From Pseudoscleropodium purum (lineage: Eukaryota > Streptophyta > Bryopsida > Hypnales > Brachytheciaceae), in assembly GCA_963969395.1 (NCBI GenBank), contig OZ017803.1:3472001-3536000 (forward strand): a stretch of 64,000 bases of DNA, given 5' to 3'. This document shows positions 18,546 through 30,308 of the stretch, one piece after another. Below the pieces are notes generated by a model, which saw only the letters and a list, made by a program, of their open reading frames with translations, was not told the DNA's origin and did not search any database. The position numbers and the translations under genes are program-made. Each line of letters opens with the position of its first letter. Position 1 is the stretch's first letter.

Positions 18546-19037
18546 ATCACTTTGTAAAACTACAGGTCCTCTTTATTATGGTGGAAACACCCAAAACCGC
18601 CTATATATAGGCAATTCCGCACAATTGGAGGCATATTTTTTTTAAATAATATTTTTCTACTATTAGCAAGAGAAAATCAAGAATAATATTAAAGAAAAGA
18701 CTTCTTAGATGTAGTATATAATTTTTATGATTTTTCAAAGTATTGGCTCCTTAGACTAGTGAAATGGTCATACAGATGGACCCTGAACTAAAATCTGCAA
18801 AAATCAATACTCAACAAATGAGAGTTAAATATGTATCCTTCAAATGCGTCATCAAATTAAAGTAAAGCATTTGTAGGACACATTAATGGTAGGCTAGGGA
18901 CAAATTTTGTAACAATCTAAGGAACAAAAATGGGGGCAAGGATGCTTTGGGGTGTTTCTACGTGAAGAAGAATGGCTTTTAAAGTATGATAGATGTAATT
19001 TTGTTTCATTTGTTTTAAAAAAAACTGGGACAAATGT
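18546..19037. other. spacer between module copies 2 and 3
   Basis: AT-rich, no gene or defined element seen. Confidence 0.5.
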
Positions 19038-19445
19038 CTAAATTAAATTTAGAAGGTATATTTTTTTAATTTGATATATCCAACCTTATCTAATTGCATT
19101 GCTTTTGGAATAAGTGGATATTTCAATGCACTGAAGATGCCAATCATAAAGAAATTATCTATTCACAACTAGCAAAAGTCTTGGGATGCATATAGAATGC
19201 GCATGTAAAGAATTTGCTATTAATCCTTAAATTTTTCAGCGACCCAAAATGGGTTGATCCATTTGTAGAACATCCATTTTGTGAACTTAGAATTGTAAAG
19301 TCACTTGAACTTGGGCTCATTCTCAAGAGAAACAAGTTAGCTATCTAGTGGTGTTTTTAGATTTAAAAAGAGAGTTAGTGTTGAATTTACAAAAGTTTTC
19401 AAAGCATAGGTGGGCTTAGGGTTGTAGTAAAGAGTCATTGCTAAA

Positions 19446-20328
19446 TCCCTAAAAGACCAAGGATCCATTTTGGGCTTTTGAGAACTTGGGCAACCTCTAT
19501 TGGCTTCATAATATGGAAATTTTGTATGACTTTTTTAGAATGGATGCTACTCATCGTAATCTATGTAAGAAGCTTTGTGTCATGTCATTCCAATAAATTA
19601 TATTGCAAAAATTAGAAGGATTTTAAAAATTTCAATGTCAAACTGGCCAACAAAAAATATATTCTAAAAAAACACTATTTATTTTTTTGGAATTTTATAG
19701 ATTAATACCTACTCAAAAAAATTAAACCATTCAATTCCAAATAATGAAGTGAAAGTTATGAGGAGTTTTATCTAGGGGCAATCAAGGTAGAAAAAACATA
19801 TGAAGTTGTCTTTTGCTCTCAATTCCAAGAACTTTCAAAGAAAAAGAAAGGATAGGAATTGTTTAATATAACATTCTCACCATTCGGATTAAAAATTTTC
19901 AATTTTTTGTAAATTTATTAGCATATTAGATTTTTCAGTACCTTCTACTTTATAATTTTTTTAAAGATTAACATGAAAGTAATTTTGGTTAAGAAAATTC
20001 ATGCATATTTTCAACCCATTTTTCAGTACATTGACTAAACTACACAAGTTAGAAGATATACATACTTTTTTCTAAAAATGTTGAAAGACAAAACTTCACC
20101 TTTTGGAAGGGCTAGAAAAGCCTACATTTTGAAGTTTAGGCATATTGAACTTGCAATTGGTGGAGATGTTCATTCTAAAATCTTAGAACAATGTACTTGA
20201 ACAATTTAACCAAGGATCATATAGTTGGATTTGTTAAAAAATAAATATTGGTAAACATTTTGACCTCACTTTAGGAAGAAGTATTTTGAAGTAGTTTTGG
20301 GCTTCTAAACATGTTGGTCTTTTAGGGG
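19446..20328. mobile_element. TTAA-type element (883 bp)
   Basis: The left end reads TCCCTAAAAGACCAA and the complemented right end reads CCCCTAAAAGACCAA, matching at 14 of 15 positions. The right flank is TTAA (20329-20332); the left flank is TAAA, one base from TTAA. No transposase frame. It lies inside a larger insertion that begins at 19224 after TTAA with TCCTTAAA. Confidence 0.7.
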
Positions 20329-21152
20329 TTAAGGAAACTGTAGTCAATGAGGTGGAAGCGTGTGTTCATGGATAGGCAAGATCAAAATTGTACCACTTGT
20401 GGTATTTGTAAGGCCAAGCCCAATCTTGGAAATGGAATAGAAGTAGTTGAACAATAATAACCTTTGGAATTCTAATGGGTTCTTAGCAGAGACCATTCAT
20501 AGCCTTTTTCAATGAGCTACCAATACATGTTGGTTGTATTAGACTCTCCCTTTTTTTTTTAACTCTACTCAGATATGAACAACCATTGGAATATACACTT
20601 TGCACTTGGAGTTGAGCCATTTAAAAAAAATCCCTTTTGTGTGTCTTTTTTTATGTTACTTCATTCTACCATGTTTAATCTTGAATTCTGGATTTAAATT
20701 TGTGACAAATCTTCTATTTCTCTTGTAATCTTTAAAATTTAACAATGAAGTAAATTTAACAATGAAGTGGTCACTATTGCAAGACCATTTTGTCATTCAT
20801 TTTTGGTCCTAAAAATACAAGATATATATATGTAGAACTTGGATACCTTGAAAATGAACATAGGATGCCAACTTTTCAAATGTTATGTGTCCAAAAGAGC
20901 TAGTCAAAGCACAATTTTGACTACTCAAAAACATTGAATTCATTGTAGTATCTTTCACTTTTATGTTATAACCTTCCAAACTATAACTTGGATTCAAACC
21001 AAACTTTGTAGAGATGATAAAGACTTGGCTTTCTACACGATCCTACAGTTAATTTTGCCCAAAAATGATTCATTGTACTTTGATCTTCAACACTTTGTAA
21101 TAAAATTGAGATCCAAAGCACCTTCAAAATGGCCCAAAACTGTAAAGGTTAA

Positions 21153-22100
21153 CCCCTAAAGCCTTGAATCCCATTTTTTGGCAACATAGCAATTTTGGGC
21201 AGTTCACTACAAATGAAGTTTTCATTTTTTTCTTTGAAATTTTAACATGACATGTACCCGAGGAGTAACTTTAAGGCCCAACAATTTTTATAACTTTTGA
21301 CTACAAGGCTAAAAAGTTATTGTATGAAATGTGATTTTCAGCACTCGGCAGGCAATCCGGGCAGCAAAAAAAATTCTTCAAAAATCACTTTTTTCAAAAA
21401 TTAAAATTTGAAATTGATTCTTTAAATTTTTGTCTACATAAAAAGATTTGAATCATTCCATTTGGATGGATGATTCAAAAGTTATGAGGAATTTTAGTTT
21501 GGGATAGTTTGTAGATAGTTATGGAATCTCTACTCCAAAATAAAGTTTGAACTTTGAAGCCCTTTATTTTACTCAATTTTAAATGTTTTTGAAAAAATTA
21601 AAAATTTTAGGTGAAAATTGTTTATTACAACATTGAAACCATTGGGATTGACATTTTTCAATTCCATAAAGAAATTATTAACAACTTAGTACTTTGAATC
21701 ATTTCCTACTTCATTCTACTTACTGTTTTTTTTCTACATGTTGCACAATTTCAAATGATCTAAAAATTTTCAAGCATGTAGCCAACTTGCTTTGAGGAAT
21801 GAATTCAAAGAGTAACCACCATTTTGGACATTTTTTCATGCAAATGTGACCTTGTGAAGTGCAGCTGCCCGGATTTTTGCAGGAAAAAAAAAAGGATTTT
21901 TGTGAATTCAAATGCTAATATCTTGCAATCGACAAGGTGAAAGTTTCTGAAATTTTTACCACATCTTTTCAAAATAGTTTACTACAAGATCCTATGGTTA
22001 CTTGTGTTTAAAAATGTTTTTTTTCAAAAATTAGGTACTTGCAGTAGAAATGGCAGTTTTAGAGCATTTTTGGTGAAAACATAGTCAAAACCTTTAGGGA
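21153..22100. mobile_element. TTAA-type element (948 bp), both ends present
   Basis: Left end CCCCTAAAG, complemented right end TCCCTAAAGG, with TTAA on both sides (21149-21152 and 22101-22104). It matches the element at 25556 along its length, including TTTTTTGGCAACAT near the left end and GGTGAAAACATAGTCAA near the right end. No open frame long enough for a transposase. Confidence 0.78.
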
Positions 22101-24736
22101 TTAAAGAAGATTCAGTATAAATAATATTAGCAACATTTTTATCTTAGTTTTGATGTTCAAATTTTAAGCATGATTGATATCCTATTTCAATTGAATTCTT
22201 TGGTTACTTCCTTTGAGACTACATAATTAATTATTGATGGGTTGATGTAAACAATATCACAAAATCATTGCAAAAGTGTGCAAAGGAGTATAAAACTCAT
22301 GATAAAATAGAAAAAATGCAATTATGAATTGAGTATTCAAATCAAAGAGTACCCAAACTGTGGAAGGACTATTACAAATTGATGCCGCCTAAAATGTATA
22401 TAAACTTGTTTACTTATTAATTTTTTGTAGTTTACAGAGAAGAAATTTCAAAAACTAAAGGACACTGAAGGTAGACACTAGCTACAATACACTTATGCAT
22501 ACCTCAATGCATTCTAAATCAACCATTGAAGTCCACAATTTATGCATATTATATTCCCCCTCAATTCATTGCAATTTAATTAGATAATAGAAGTAGAATG
22601 ATCTTGATTTGTCAATGGAGTCGAAGGCTACACATACTTATTTATTATCTATTTTTTCAACAGTGTCTTCTATCTATACCAATCTAATATTAATTTATGT
22701 ATAGATATAATGTTGAACAAGTGTAGATAGAAGCCATAGTTGAAAAATAATAATTGGAAAGGCATACAACTTCATATAACACCCAATAAATGAACCTTGG
22801 AAGTTCAATTATTTTAGAAAAGATCAACATATGATCAAAATTATACTTGCATTACATGTGTATGATCAACCAATTTACCTTGTGACTAAGGCAACTACAC
22901 TAAAATTGTCCAAATATACATTTTCATCATGGTTTCAATTATTAAACCATCTAAAATTTTGTCAAAGCTTGGTGCAATTTATAATAGGATATTTGATTTT
23001 CAAGCATGCATCCTTTTGATGTCTTGTGAATAAACTATTGATCTTTAAAGTACAAATACTGGATGTATACAAAATTGATCCTAGGCTCTTATAAATAGAA
23101 GGTGTGTATATAAGGTATAAATTATAGGGATTAAGTAACATGATTTTAAGTGACTTTACTCACTAGTAGACACTATAGTAAATAGAGTCATTTAAAATAG
23201 AGCTTCAATTTTCTCTTAAAGGAGGTATGTCCGGTAGACAAACTCAAGTCCATCCACTTCCCAATTTCGGCCCCTACTTTTGGCCCCAATTGCATCTAGA
23301 AAAACATCCAAATTTGTCTAGAAAAATATTTGAGTCCATTTAAGATTCTAATAAATTAAATTAGTGCAATAATGCAAAATATGGTAACGTGAAAATCCTT
23401 CATTGGTGAGTACTTAAGTGCTATTAGATACATAAAATGGCATTTATGGGTTGTATATGAAATGTTTATGAATTGTATTGGCAATTTTGTAATTTCATGG
23501 TAAAATACATCAAAAATTCACAAAAATTACAATCTTAATAAAAAAAAATTATAATTCCACTAAGGTTTGACCACTAATTGATATGATTCCCTCTTGAAAT
23601 AAACCCCAAGATATTTTGAGTCCAAATCAAGGTGGTAATAGGCTTGTCTACCTGAGCCTAGGTCTCATTTGTTCTTAGCCTTTAATACTTCACATGGAAG
23701 TGAAGACAAACAAGCTCTTTACTCCAACCATAAGTTCACAACAAGGTCAAAGTTATTTATCTCTAGGGCATAGCTCCTAACTTCCATGATTAATCAATCA
23801 AAATTTATTTTGGTAGCCAAAAGGAAATTCTACATTTTTTTAGCATGCATTATAAGAAGCCCAGCTTGTGAAAAACTTATAAATTTTCTAGTGATGAAAA
23901 CATGTGACTTCAAAATCTACCCTAACCTTGAAAGAATATTGAGGTTCAAGAGTGGCCAATGGATGACTTTCAAGACTACCATAGAATTAAATGAAGAATG
24001 CACCTATTGGTCCAAAAATCAAATCATTTGGGTATGACTACTTTAGTAACAAGCAATGTTTTTTCAGGCATTGAAATGCCTAAAAGCACCAAAAATAATT
24101 GCTCAGGGATCACCACGTCTTTAAGAAAATTTGAAGAAAAATTGAATGATGATGCCAAGATGTTCCAATTTTTGAAAATAATTTGGATGGCATTGCCCAT
24201 TTTAATGAAACTCATCGAGGTATGTGGATGAAAAGATAATTCCATCCAAAATGTAGATGAATACTAAAATATCTGGCTTCCATCATTTTCTTGTACGTTG
24301 CCACTTTAGTAGGTCTCCAAACACCAAAAAATCACACCTCGTGGCAGGCCTCCTTTCAAGGCACTGAAACTCTTATCAAATGAACTCTGTGATCCAGAAC
24401 GAGAAACTTGTGTAGTACGAAAAGTGAAACTTGTGGGGTTGATTTTGTTTATTTTGGTTTGTTTGTTTTGTTTAGTTTTTGACACAAATGAAAGTGGGGT
24501 TGGGGTTGATTTGGGGTCCAGTTCGTGCCCCAGAAAACTTCCTGCCCACTCACACTATACACTGAAACTCGCTTGTCACCCCAGTTTCCCATTAGTTCCC
24601 CCCTCCTCTCTCCAAAAATTTGTGAGCCGTTGATTTTTTTGAAAAAAAAATGCTTACCTTCAAAATTGACATTGACTTCTCAAAAAATCACAAGATGTTG
24701 ATCTTGTGAAATTTAATCTGAGCTATTCAAATATAA

Positions 24737-25060
24737 AATACAAATACTGAATACGAATACAAATACGGATATGGGTATTGGATATGAGTACTAAATATGT
24801 ATACTAAATACGGATATTGAATATGGATACTGAATATGGGTATTGGATATGAGTACTAAATATGTATACTAAATACGGATATTGAATATGGATACTGAAT
24901 ATGGGTATTGGATATGCGTACTAAATATGTGTATTCATTGTATTGAATATGGATACTGAATATGGGTATTGGATATGCGTACTAAATATGTGTATTCATT
25001 GTATTGAATATGGATACTGAATACGGGTACTGAATACGGATACAATATTGGATACGGGAT
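24737..25060. repeat. 13-bp minisatellite with 65-bp higher-order period
   Basis: About 25 units of a 13-base motif close to ATAYGGATAYTGA run from 24737 to 25060. Groups of five units (65 bases) are repeated nearly identically at the left, and a longer variant containing GTGTATTCATTGTATTGA is duplicated further right. This points to expansion by slippage or unequal exchange in at least two stages. Confidence 0.85.
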
Positions 25061-25308
25061 CAATTGTCCCATATTGTTTGTCAAGAACTTTGATTTTGAA
25101 AATTACAAGAGGGGGTGGGGGTGAGGGGGTGAGATAAAAAATTTTAAATCAAATTCTAAATGATAGGTGAGTGGGGGTGGTAAAATAAAAAATTTTAAAT
25201 AAAAATTGAGGGGGGGAGTGCATAGTGTCACTATACACCTTGAGTGCCTAATAACTACATTCATAATGGTCCTCTCTACGAGAGAAATGGCTTTCAAAGT
25301 GCAAAGGA

Positions 25309-27687
25309 TGTCTAAATTAAATTTAGAGAGTCTATTTTTGAAAGTTGATATATCCAACCTTCTCTAATTCGGCATTGCCTTTGGAATAAGTGGACTTGTT
25401 CAGGGCATTAACATGTCAACCATGAGGAAGTTATCTATACACAATTTGAGAAAGTCTTAGGATGCATATACCTTAGAATGCACATGTAAGGAATTTGCAA
25501 AGCAAGTAGAGAGGACTGAATGCATGGAATGTACATGTAAAAAATTTGCTATTAACCCCTAAAAGATCAAGCTGCGTTTTTTGGCAACATGGAAATTTTA
25601 GGCAGCTCACTACAAATGAATTTTTTATTTTTTTTTTGCTTTGAAATTTTCACACAATATGGAGACAAGGTATTTTTCTAATGCCCAACAATTTTCATAA
25701 CTTTGGACTACTATAATTAAAAAACTATTGTATGATTTTTAGTTTGTTTCTCAACTTGGGCAATTGGGGCAACTTGGGTAGATTAGAAAAAATCACTTCT
25801 AGTATTTTGGATCTTTCTCTACTTCTTTCTACATACTATTTTTTTTCCTATATGTTGTACAATTCCAAATGATTTGAAAATTTTCAATCATGTGGATAAT
25901 TTATCTAGGAAAAAGAATCCAAAGAAGCACCACCATTTTAGACATTTTTTCATACAAATGTGACCTTGTAAAGTGTAGCTACTTGGTTTTTTGCAAGGCC
26001 CTCCAAAAGATTTTTGTCAATTCAAATGCTAGTATCTTGCAATCTATAAGATGAAAATTTCTGAAATTTTTTCCATGTCTTTTCAAACCAACATATTACA
26101 ATATCCTATAGTTATATATGTCCACAAATGTTTTTTTTTCAAAAATTTGAAACTTGTACAAATAATGGTATTTTTGGAATGTTTTCAAATGGTGAAAACA
26201 TAGTCAAGGAACTTTAGGGGTTAAAGAAAATTGAATGTAAACAATATTAGCAATATTTTTAGTTTAGTTTAGTTTTTCAAATTTTAAAGATGACATTCTA
26301 TTTCAATTGAATTATTTTGTCACCTCTTTTGAGGCTACATAATTAATTGTTGATGGGTTTGATGCAACAACATCAAAAAAATCATTGCAAAAATGTGTAG
26401 TGGAATATAAAGCTCATGATAAAATAGAAAAAAAATGTAATTATGAATTTAGTACACAATTTGTGGAAGGACTATTACAAATTGTTGCCAAATACAACAT
26501 TTATAAACTTGTTTACTAATTAATTTATTGTAGTTTATAGAAAAGAAATGTCAAAACTAAATGACATTCAAGGTAGACTATAGCTACAACACATTCATGT
26601 ATACCTCAATTCATTCTAAATCAACCACTGAACTCTCTAATTTAAACATCTTATATTCCATCTCAATTCAATGTAATTTAATAAGGTTGTAGAAGTGGAA
26701 CTGTCTTGATTTATTAATGGAGTCAAAGACTACACATAACTCTTTATGTTTTTGTTTTTTCATTTGTGTCTTATATCTACACCAATCCAATTATTGTGTA
26801 TTGATATAATGTTGAACAAGTGTAGATAGAAGCTACAATTGAAAAATAATAATGGAAAGGCATACTTCAAATAATACCCAATAAATGGACCTTGGAAGCC
26901 CGATTTTCTTGGAAAAGATCAATATATATGATCAAAATTATGCTTGCATTGTATGTGCATAATCAATGAATTTACTTTGTGACTAAGGCATTTATAATAA
27001 AAAATTTCCAAATAAACATTAAAGCATAGTTTCAATTATTAAACCATCTAAAATTTTGTCAAATCTTGGTGTATTTTATAATATGAATTTTTTTGTTTTC
27101 AAGCATGCATTCTCTTAGTGGTCTATGAATAAACTATTGATTTTGAAAGTACAAATATTAGATGTATCCAAAATTGATCCTAGGCTCTTTTAATTAGAAG
27201 GTGTATATATAAGTTACAAATTTGTAAGGATTTTGTAGCATAATTTCAAATGACTATACTTACTAGTGGACATTGCAATAAATAGAGTCACTTAGAATAG
27301 AACTTCAATTCTCTCTTGATGGAGGTAGGGAACTTTTGTCATTCTTTCTTGACCTTCAATACTATACATGAGGTTCAAGACAAATGAGCTCTTACCTTAT
27401 GCCAAACATAAGTCCATATCTAGGTCCAAGTTATTTATTCCTTGGACGTAGTTTCTCATTTCTACAATTAATTGATCAAAATTTTTGTCGATAGTCCAAA
27501 TGGAATTCCTCATCTTCTTAGCATGCATTATTGGAAACCTAGCTTGTGAAAAACCTATAAATTTTCAAGTGATGGAGACATGTGACTTCAAAATCTACCC
27601 TAACCTTAGAAGAACATTGAAGATCTAGAGTAGCCAATGGATGACTTTCAAGACTATCATAGAATTAAATGAAGAATGCACCTATCG
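25309..27687. repeat. AT-rich module, copy 4, interrupted and right-truncated
   Basis: The left part is 25309-25551 and the right part is 26221-27687. A TTAA-targeted element sits between them. The right part follows copies 1 and 3 up to the GAATGCACCTAT landmark, then stops abruptly at about 27688, where GC-rich unrelated sequence begins. Confidence 0.7.
25556..26220. mobile_element. TTAA-type element (665 bp), best-defined copy
   Basis: Left end CCCCTAAAAG, complemented right end CCCCTAAAGT, flanked by TTAA at 25552-25555 and 26221-26224. Module copy 1 shows the empty site at 12541-12544: CCCA-TTAA-AGAAGATTCAATG there, against GCTA-TTAA-[element]-TTAA-AGAAAATTGAATG here. Target choice and duplication of TTAA with CCC-starting ends match piggyBac-type insertion. 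The element is non-coding. Confidence 0.8.
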
Positions 27688-27863
27688 GTCAAGATCCTGA
27701 CACTCGCACTGTCAAGATTCGAGACTGGTCCTCTGGCCATTGTCTTGTGTTAAATGGCTTTCACAGTGTGAAGGACGACGACGAAGTCACCCACTTCACC
27801 GTCCATCCACCTGAAGTCGATCCGTCTGTCACTTGCAGACTGGTGCTTGTTGTCTATTATTAA
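27669..27863 (+). pseudogene. WD40-like coding fragment
   Basis: An open frame of 64 codons contains TRTVKIRDWSSGHCL, close to the end of a WD repeat (the usual IWDW is IRDW here), followed by acidic KDDDEVTHFTVHP. The coding-like composition starts at about 27688, right where the AT-rich module breaks off, so the frame's ATG belongs to the repeat. Probably a captured or relict exon piece. The source gene was not identified. Confidence 0.3.
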
Positions 27864-28662
27864 TAGAGGTTGTACTACAGACCTGCAAAGTCCATTAAAC
27901 ATTGCGTGTTCCACTGCTCTTCAATTCCTGGCTCCAATTGACCACGTACGTTGTCCGGCTCTTTCATTTCTGAGTGGGCCGCCCGCCCGCCCGCCCAGCT
28001 AGCTAACTGCATGCTGGGCTACCCAACAGCCCACGAGGTAGCAATAATTAACAACGTCGGGGCTTGGGACACCTCAGGCATGCATTGCTTCAATACAGGC
28101 ATTCCCTCGGGCTCCTCCTTGTGCAAACCATCGTCGTCTCTTCCGCACGCATGCATACTAACTCAAAGCTAGCTTGCTTGCTTCCCGTACGTAGTGCCGG
28201 CCCTCTCGATCTCCCGGCCAGTGATGTGCTTGACCTGCAGATCAGGAAACTGACGGGCTCTTGTGGTCGGGGTGAAGAGCGAGTGAGCCAACCAAGCAGC
28301 AGTCCTTGAATTAGTTCCACAGATGCTTCTCACGATTTCTGAATTATATTTTGGGGACAGTGTCTGTGTTCCACGCAGGTGTGGAAATCGTCTCTGAGAA
28401 ACGTTCGAGTACGTTCTACTGTGAATGTGCAAGGTAGATCCATGTGTAGACATGCATATATATTTCCCAGTGATCGATTCTGGCTTTGCCTCAGACAATA
28501 AGTGATTAAGCAACCGCAAAAGCAACAGCTACCTTGACAGATCTTCGTTGGAGTCTTTTTTGCAGATTGGAGCCTCTGATCTGTACGTTCGCGCGCCTCA
28601 GGCCTCAGGAAACCTTTGCATCAGCGCGCAGGTCTAGTGCTCACTTGCACTCGCTCGCCCAC
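27864..28662. other. GC-rich flank upstream of the ankyrin gene
   Basis: Much richer in G and C than its surroundings, with a GCCC run near 27979-27997 and several short open frames on both strands but no recognised domain. Probably promoter-proximal sequence of the ankyrin gene plus gene fragments. Confidence 0.35.
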
Positions 28663-28720
28663 AAATATATACCGAAGCACTCCACTTCAATTAGCCTCTC
28701 GTCCGCGTGTGCCTTGCTCG
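28663..28720 (+). promoter_or_regulatory. candidate TATA box and leader exon of the ankyrin gene
   Basis: AAATATATA at 28663-28671 would put a transcript start near 28695. A strong donor (CTCG/GTGAGTATG) follows at 28721. The next good acceptor in the right place is GTGTGCAG ending at 31672, just before the ankyrin coding exon. This predicts a leader intron of about 2.95 kb. The assignment is by position and motif only. Confidence 0.35.
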
Positions 28721-29546
28721 GTGAGTATGTCAACGGAGTCAACTCTTTGAAATGATTTCCTTCCTTCTTAGTTACACATCTTATGGGTCAAATAATGTAT
28801 ACCAATATTTTTATAGAGTAAACGTCTTCTACGTACTCCTTTAATCCTGTAAGATTGTTGTAGATACTAAGTGTCCAACGGATGACAAAGAATTCTTTTG
28901 TATACGATAGAAGTGCAACTATTAGTCATCCTTGGAGTTTTATTGTGAAAAGGAAACATCTTCTTCAGTAGTTTGACTTCCAATAATTACTTTTCTATTT
29001 TTTTAAGCAATTGATTCCCACAATATTAAAAAAAATGATGATTTTAGTGGAGACCAACTCATCCTTACAAGGTTAAAGTGGCAACATTGTAGGGACATTG
29101 GCAATGTTTTATGACACTTTTTTGGAGCCTCGTATGTATATTTTTTTTGGGTGGTTTCAAGGTAGGAGGTCTATAAAGTGCTTGGGTTCCAAAAGTGGCC
29201 TTTTAATTCAAATTTACATTTTGTTTTCACATTGCATTAGCAATGTAGTGTACATTTCAAGATGTATATGTTTTCATTAAGCAATATGTTTTAATTTCAA
29301 AATTTTGTAATTAATTCCGCGAAGCTCAAAAAAATATGAAACAACTTGAATTAGATGTTAATTCCATTTGTCTTTAAAGGAAAATTTATTGGAAATTATT
29401 TGAACAAGTCTAACATTCCTAAAGCAGTAATTATCAACTCTTAAATTTATTTATTTTTCTTTAAAATTATAGACCTTGTACTTCAGTAGTAGAACATTGT
29501 GCAAGACAAACTTGAAATGCTAGCAATCTGAAATTTGACATTTTAA

Positions 29547-30308
29547 CCCTGAAATGCTTGGGCCTATGGCCACTGTTTTCACACAGCATTGTCTTTACTT
29601 AGTTTGTTGCCACTTTGTATATAGATGTGTATGAAAAATTTTATTTTTATTTTTTAGAGATGAAGCTACATGTTTTCTATACTTCATGAAAATTTTGAAT
29701 TTTTTCTGAGAATTTTTTTTAATGCAAATTTTTGAAGAAAAAATGAAGAAAAAATCATATCAAATAAAAAATTCTCTCAAAAAATCTGAAATTTTCACCA
29801 TGTGTGTACATTACAATGAAAAACATCATGGTGTAAATTCAATTTCCGTGTCATTATATATTTCTCATTTAATTCTCACTTAATTCTCATTTAATTCTCA
29901 TTAAAAATACAGTTGAAGTTCAAATTACAATAAAATATTCAATTTTACGAATTTTTCCAAAATTCAAATTGGAGTAGAAACTAGAGTAGAAGACCTTCAT
30001 TTCATTAGTTGGACTAAAACTCAAAAAAGTCATTTTCAAGGAGAAATTTCAGATTTACTCAATTTCCCAAAATACACTGAAGTGGCAAATTTTGCCATCT
30101 GTTTTTTTTCATTACTTCTCAATTATATGAAAATAAACATCAATTAGACCCAAAACTCCACTGGGCACTCTTTGTAACTCAACATACAAGGTCATTAAAA
30201 AAAGAATGGATGAAATATCTACTGTTGAGGTCTTCTTGTGTTGAGGTCTTCTTGTGACCACTTGAAATCATCTAGAAGCCACAAAATGGTTCCCCCGGTG
30301 TTTCAGGG
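29547..30308. mobile_element. TTAA-type element (762 bp) in the ankyrin leader intron
   Basis: Left end CCCTGAAATGCTTGGG and complemented right end CCCTGAAACACCGGGG, flanked by TTAA at 29543-29546 and 30309-30312. The first eight bases of the two ends are identical. Internal sequence differs from the copies at 21-26 kb, so it is a separate subfamily with related termini. Non-coding. Confidence 0.75.

Larger units (their letters stand above)
19038..24490. repeat. AT-rich module, copy 3, split by insertions
   Basis: The left part is 19038-19223 (GTCTAAATTAAATTT to GAATTTGCTATTAA) and the right part is 22101-24490. The split is at the TTAA that is intact in copy 1 (12541-12544). The 2.9 kb between them is an adjacent and nested set of TTAA-bounded elements. 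The right part ends with the GAAACTTGTGGGGTTGATTTTG landmark at about 24427. Confidence 0.7.

Noticed and set aside
12421..27687. CRISPR array or bacterial-type repeats
   Set aside because: Repeat units are kilobase-sized, degenerate and in a eukaryotic gene context; no short direct repeats with regular spacers.
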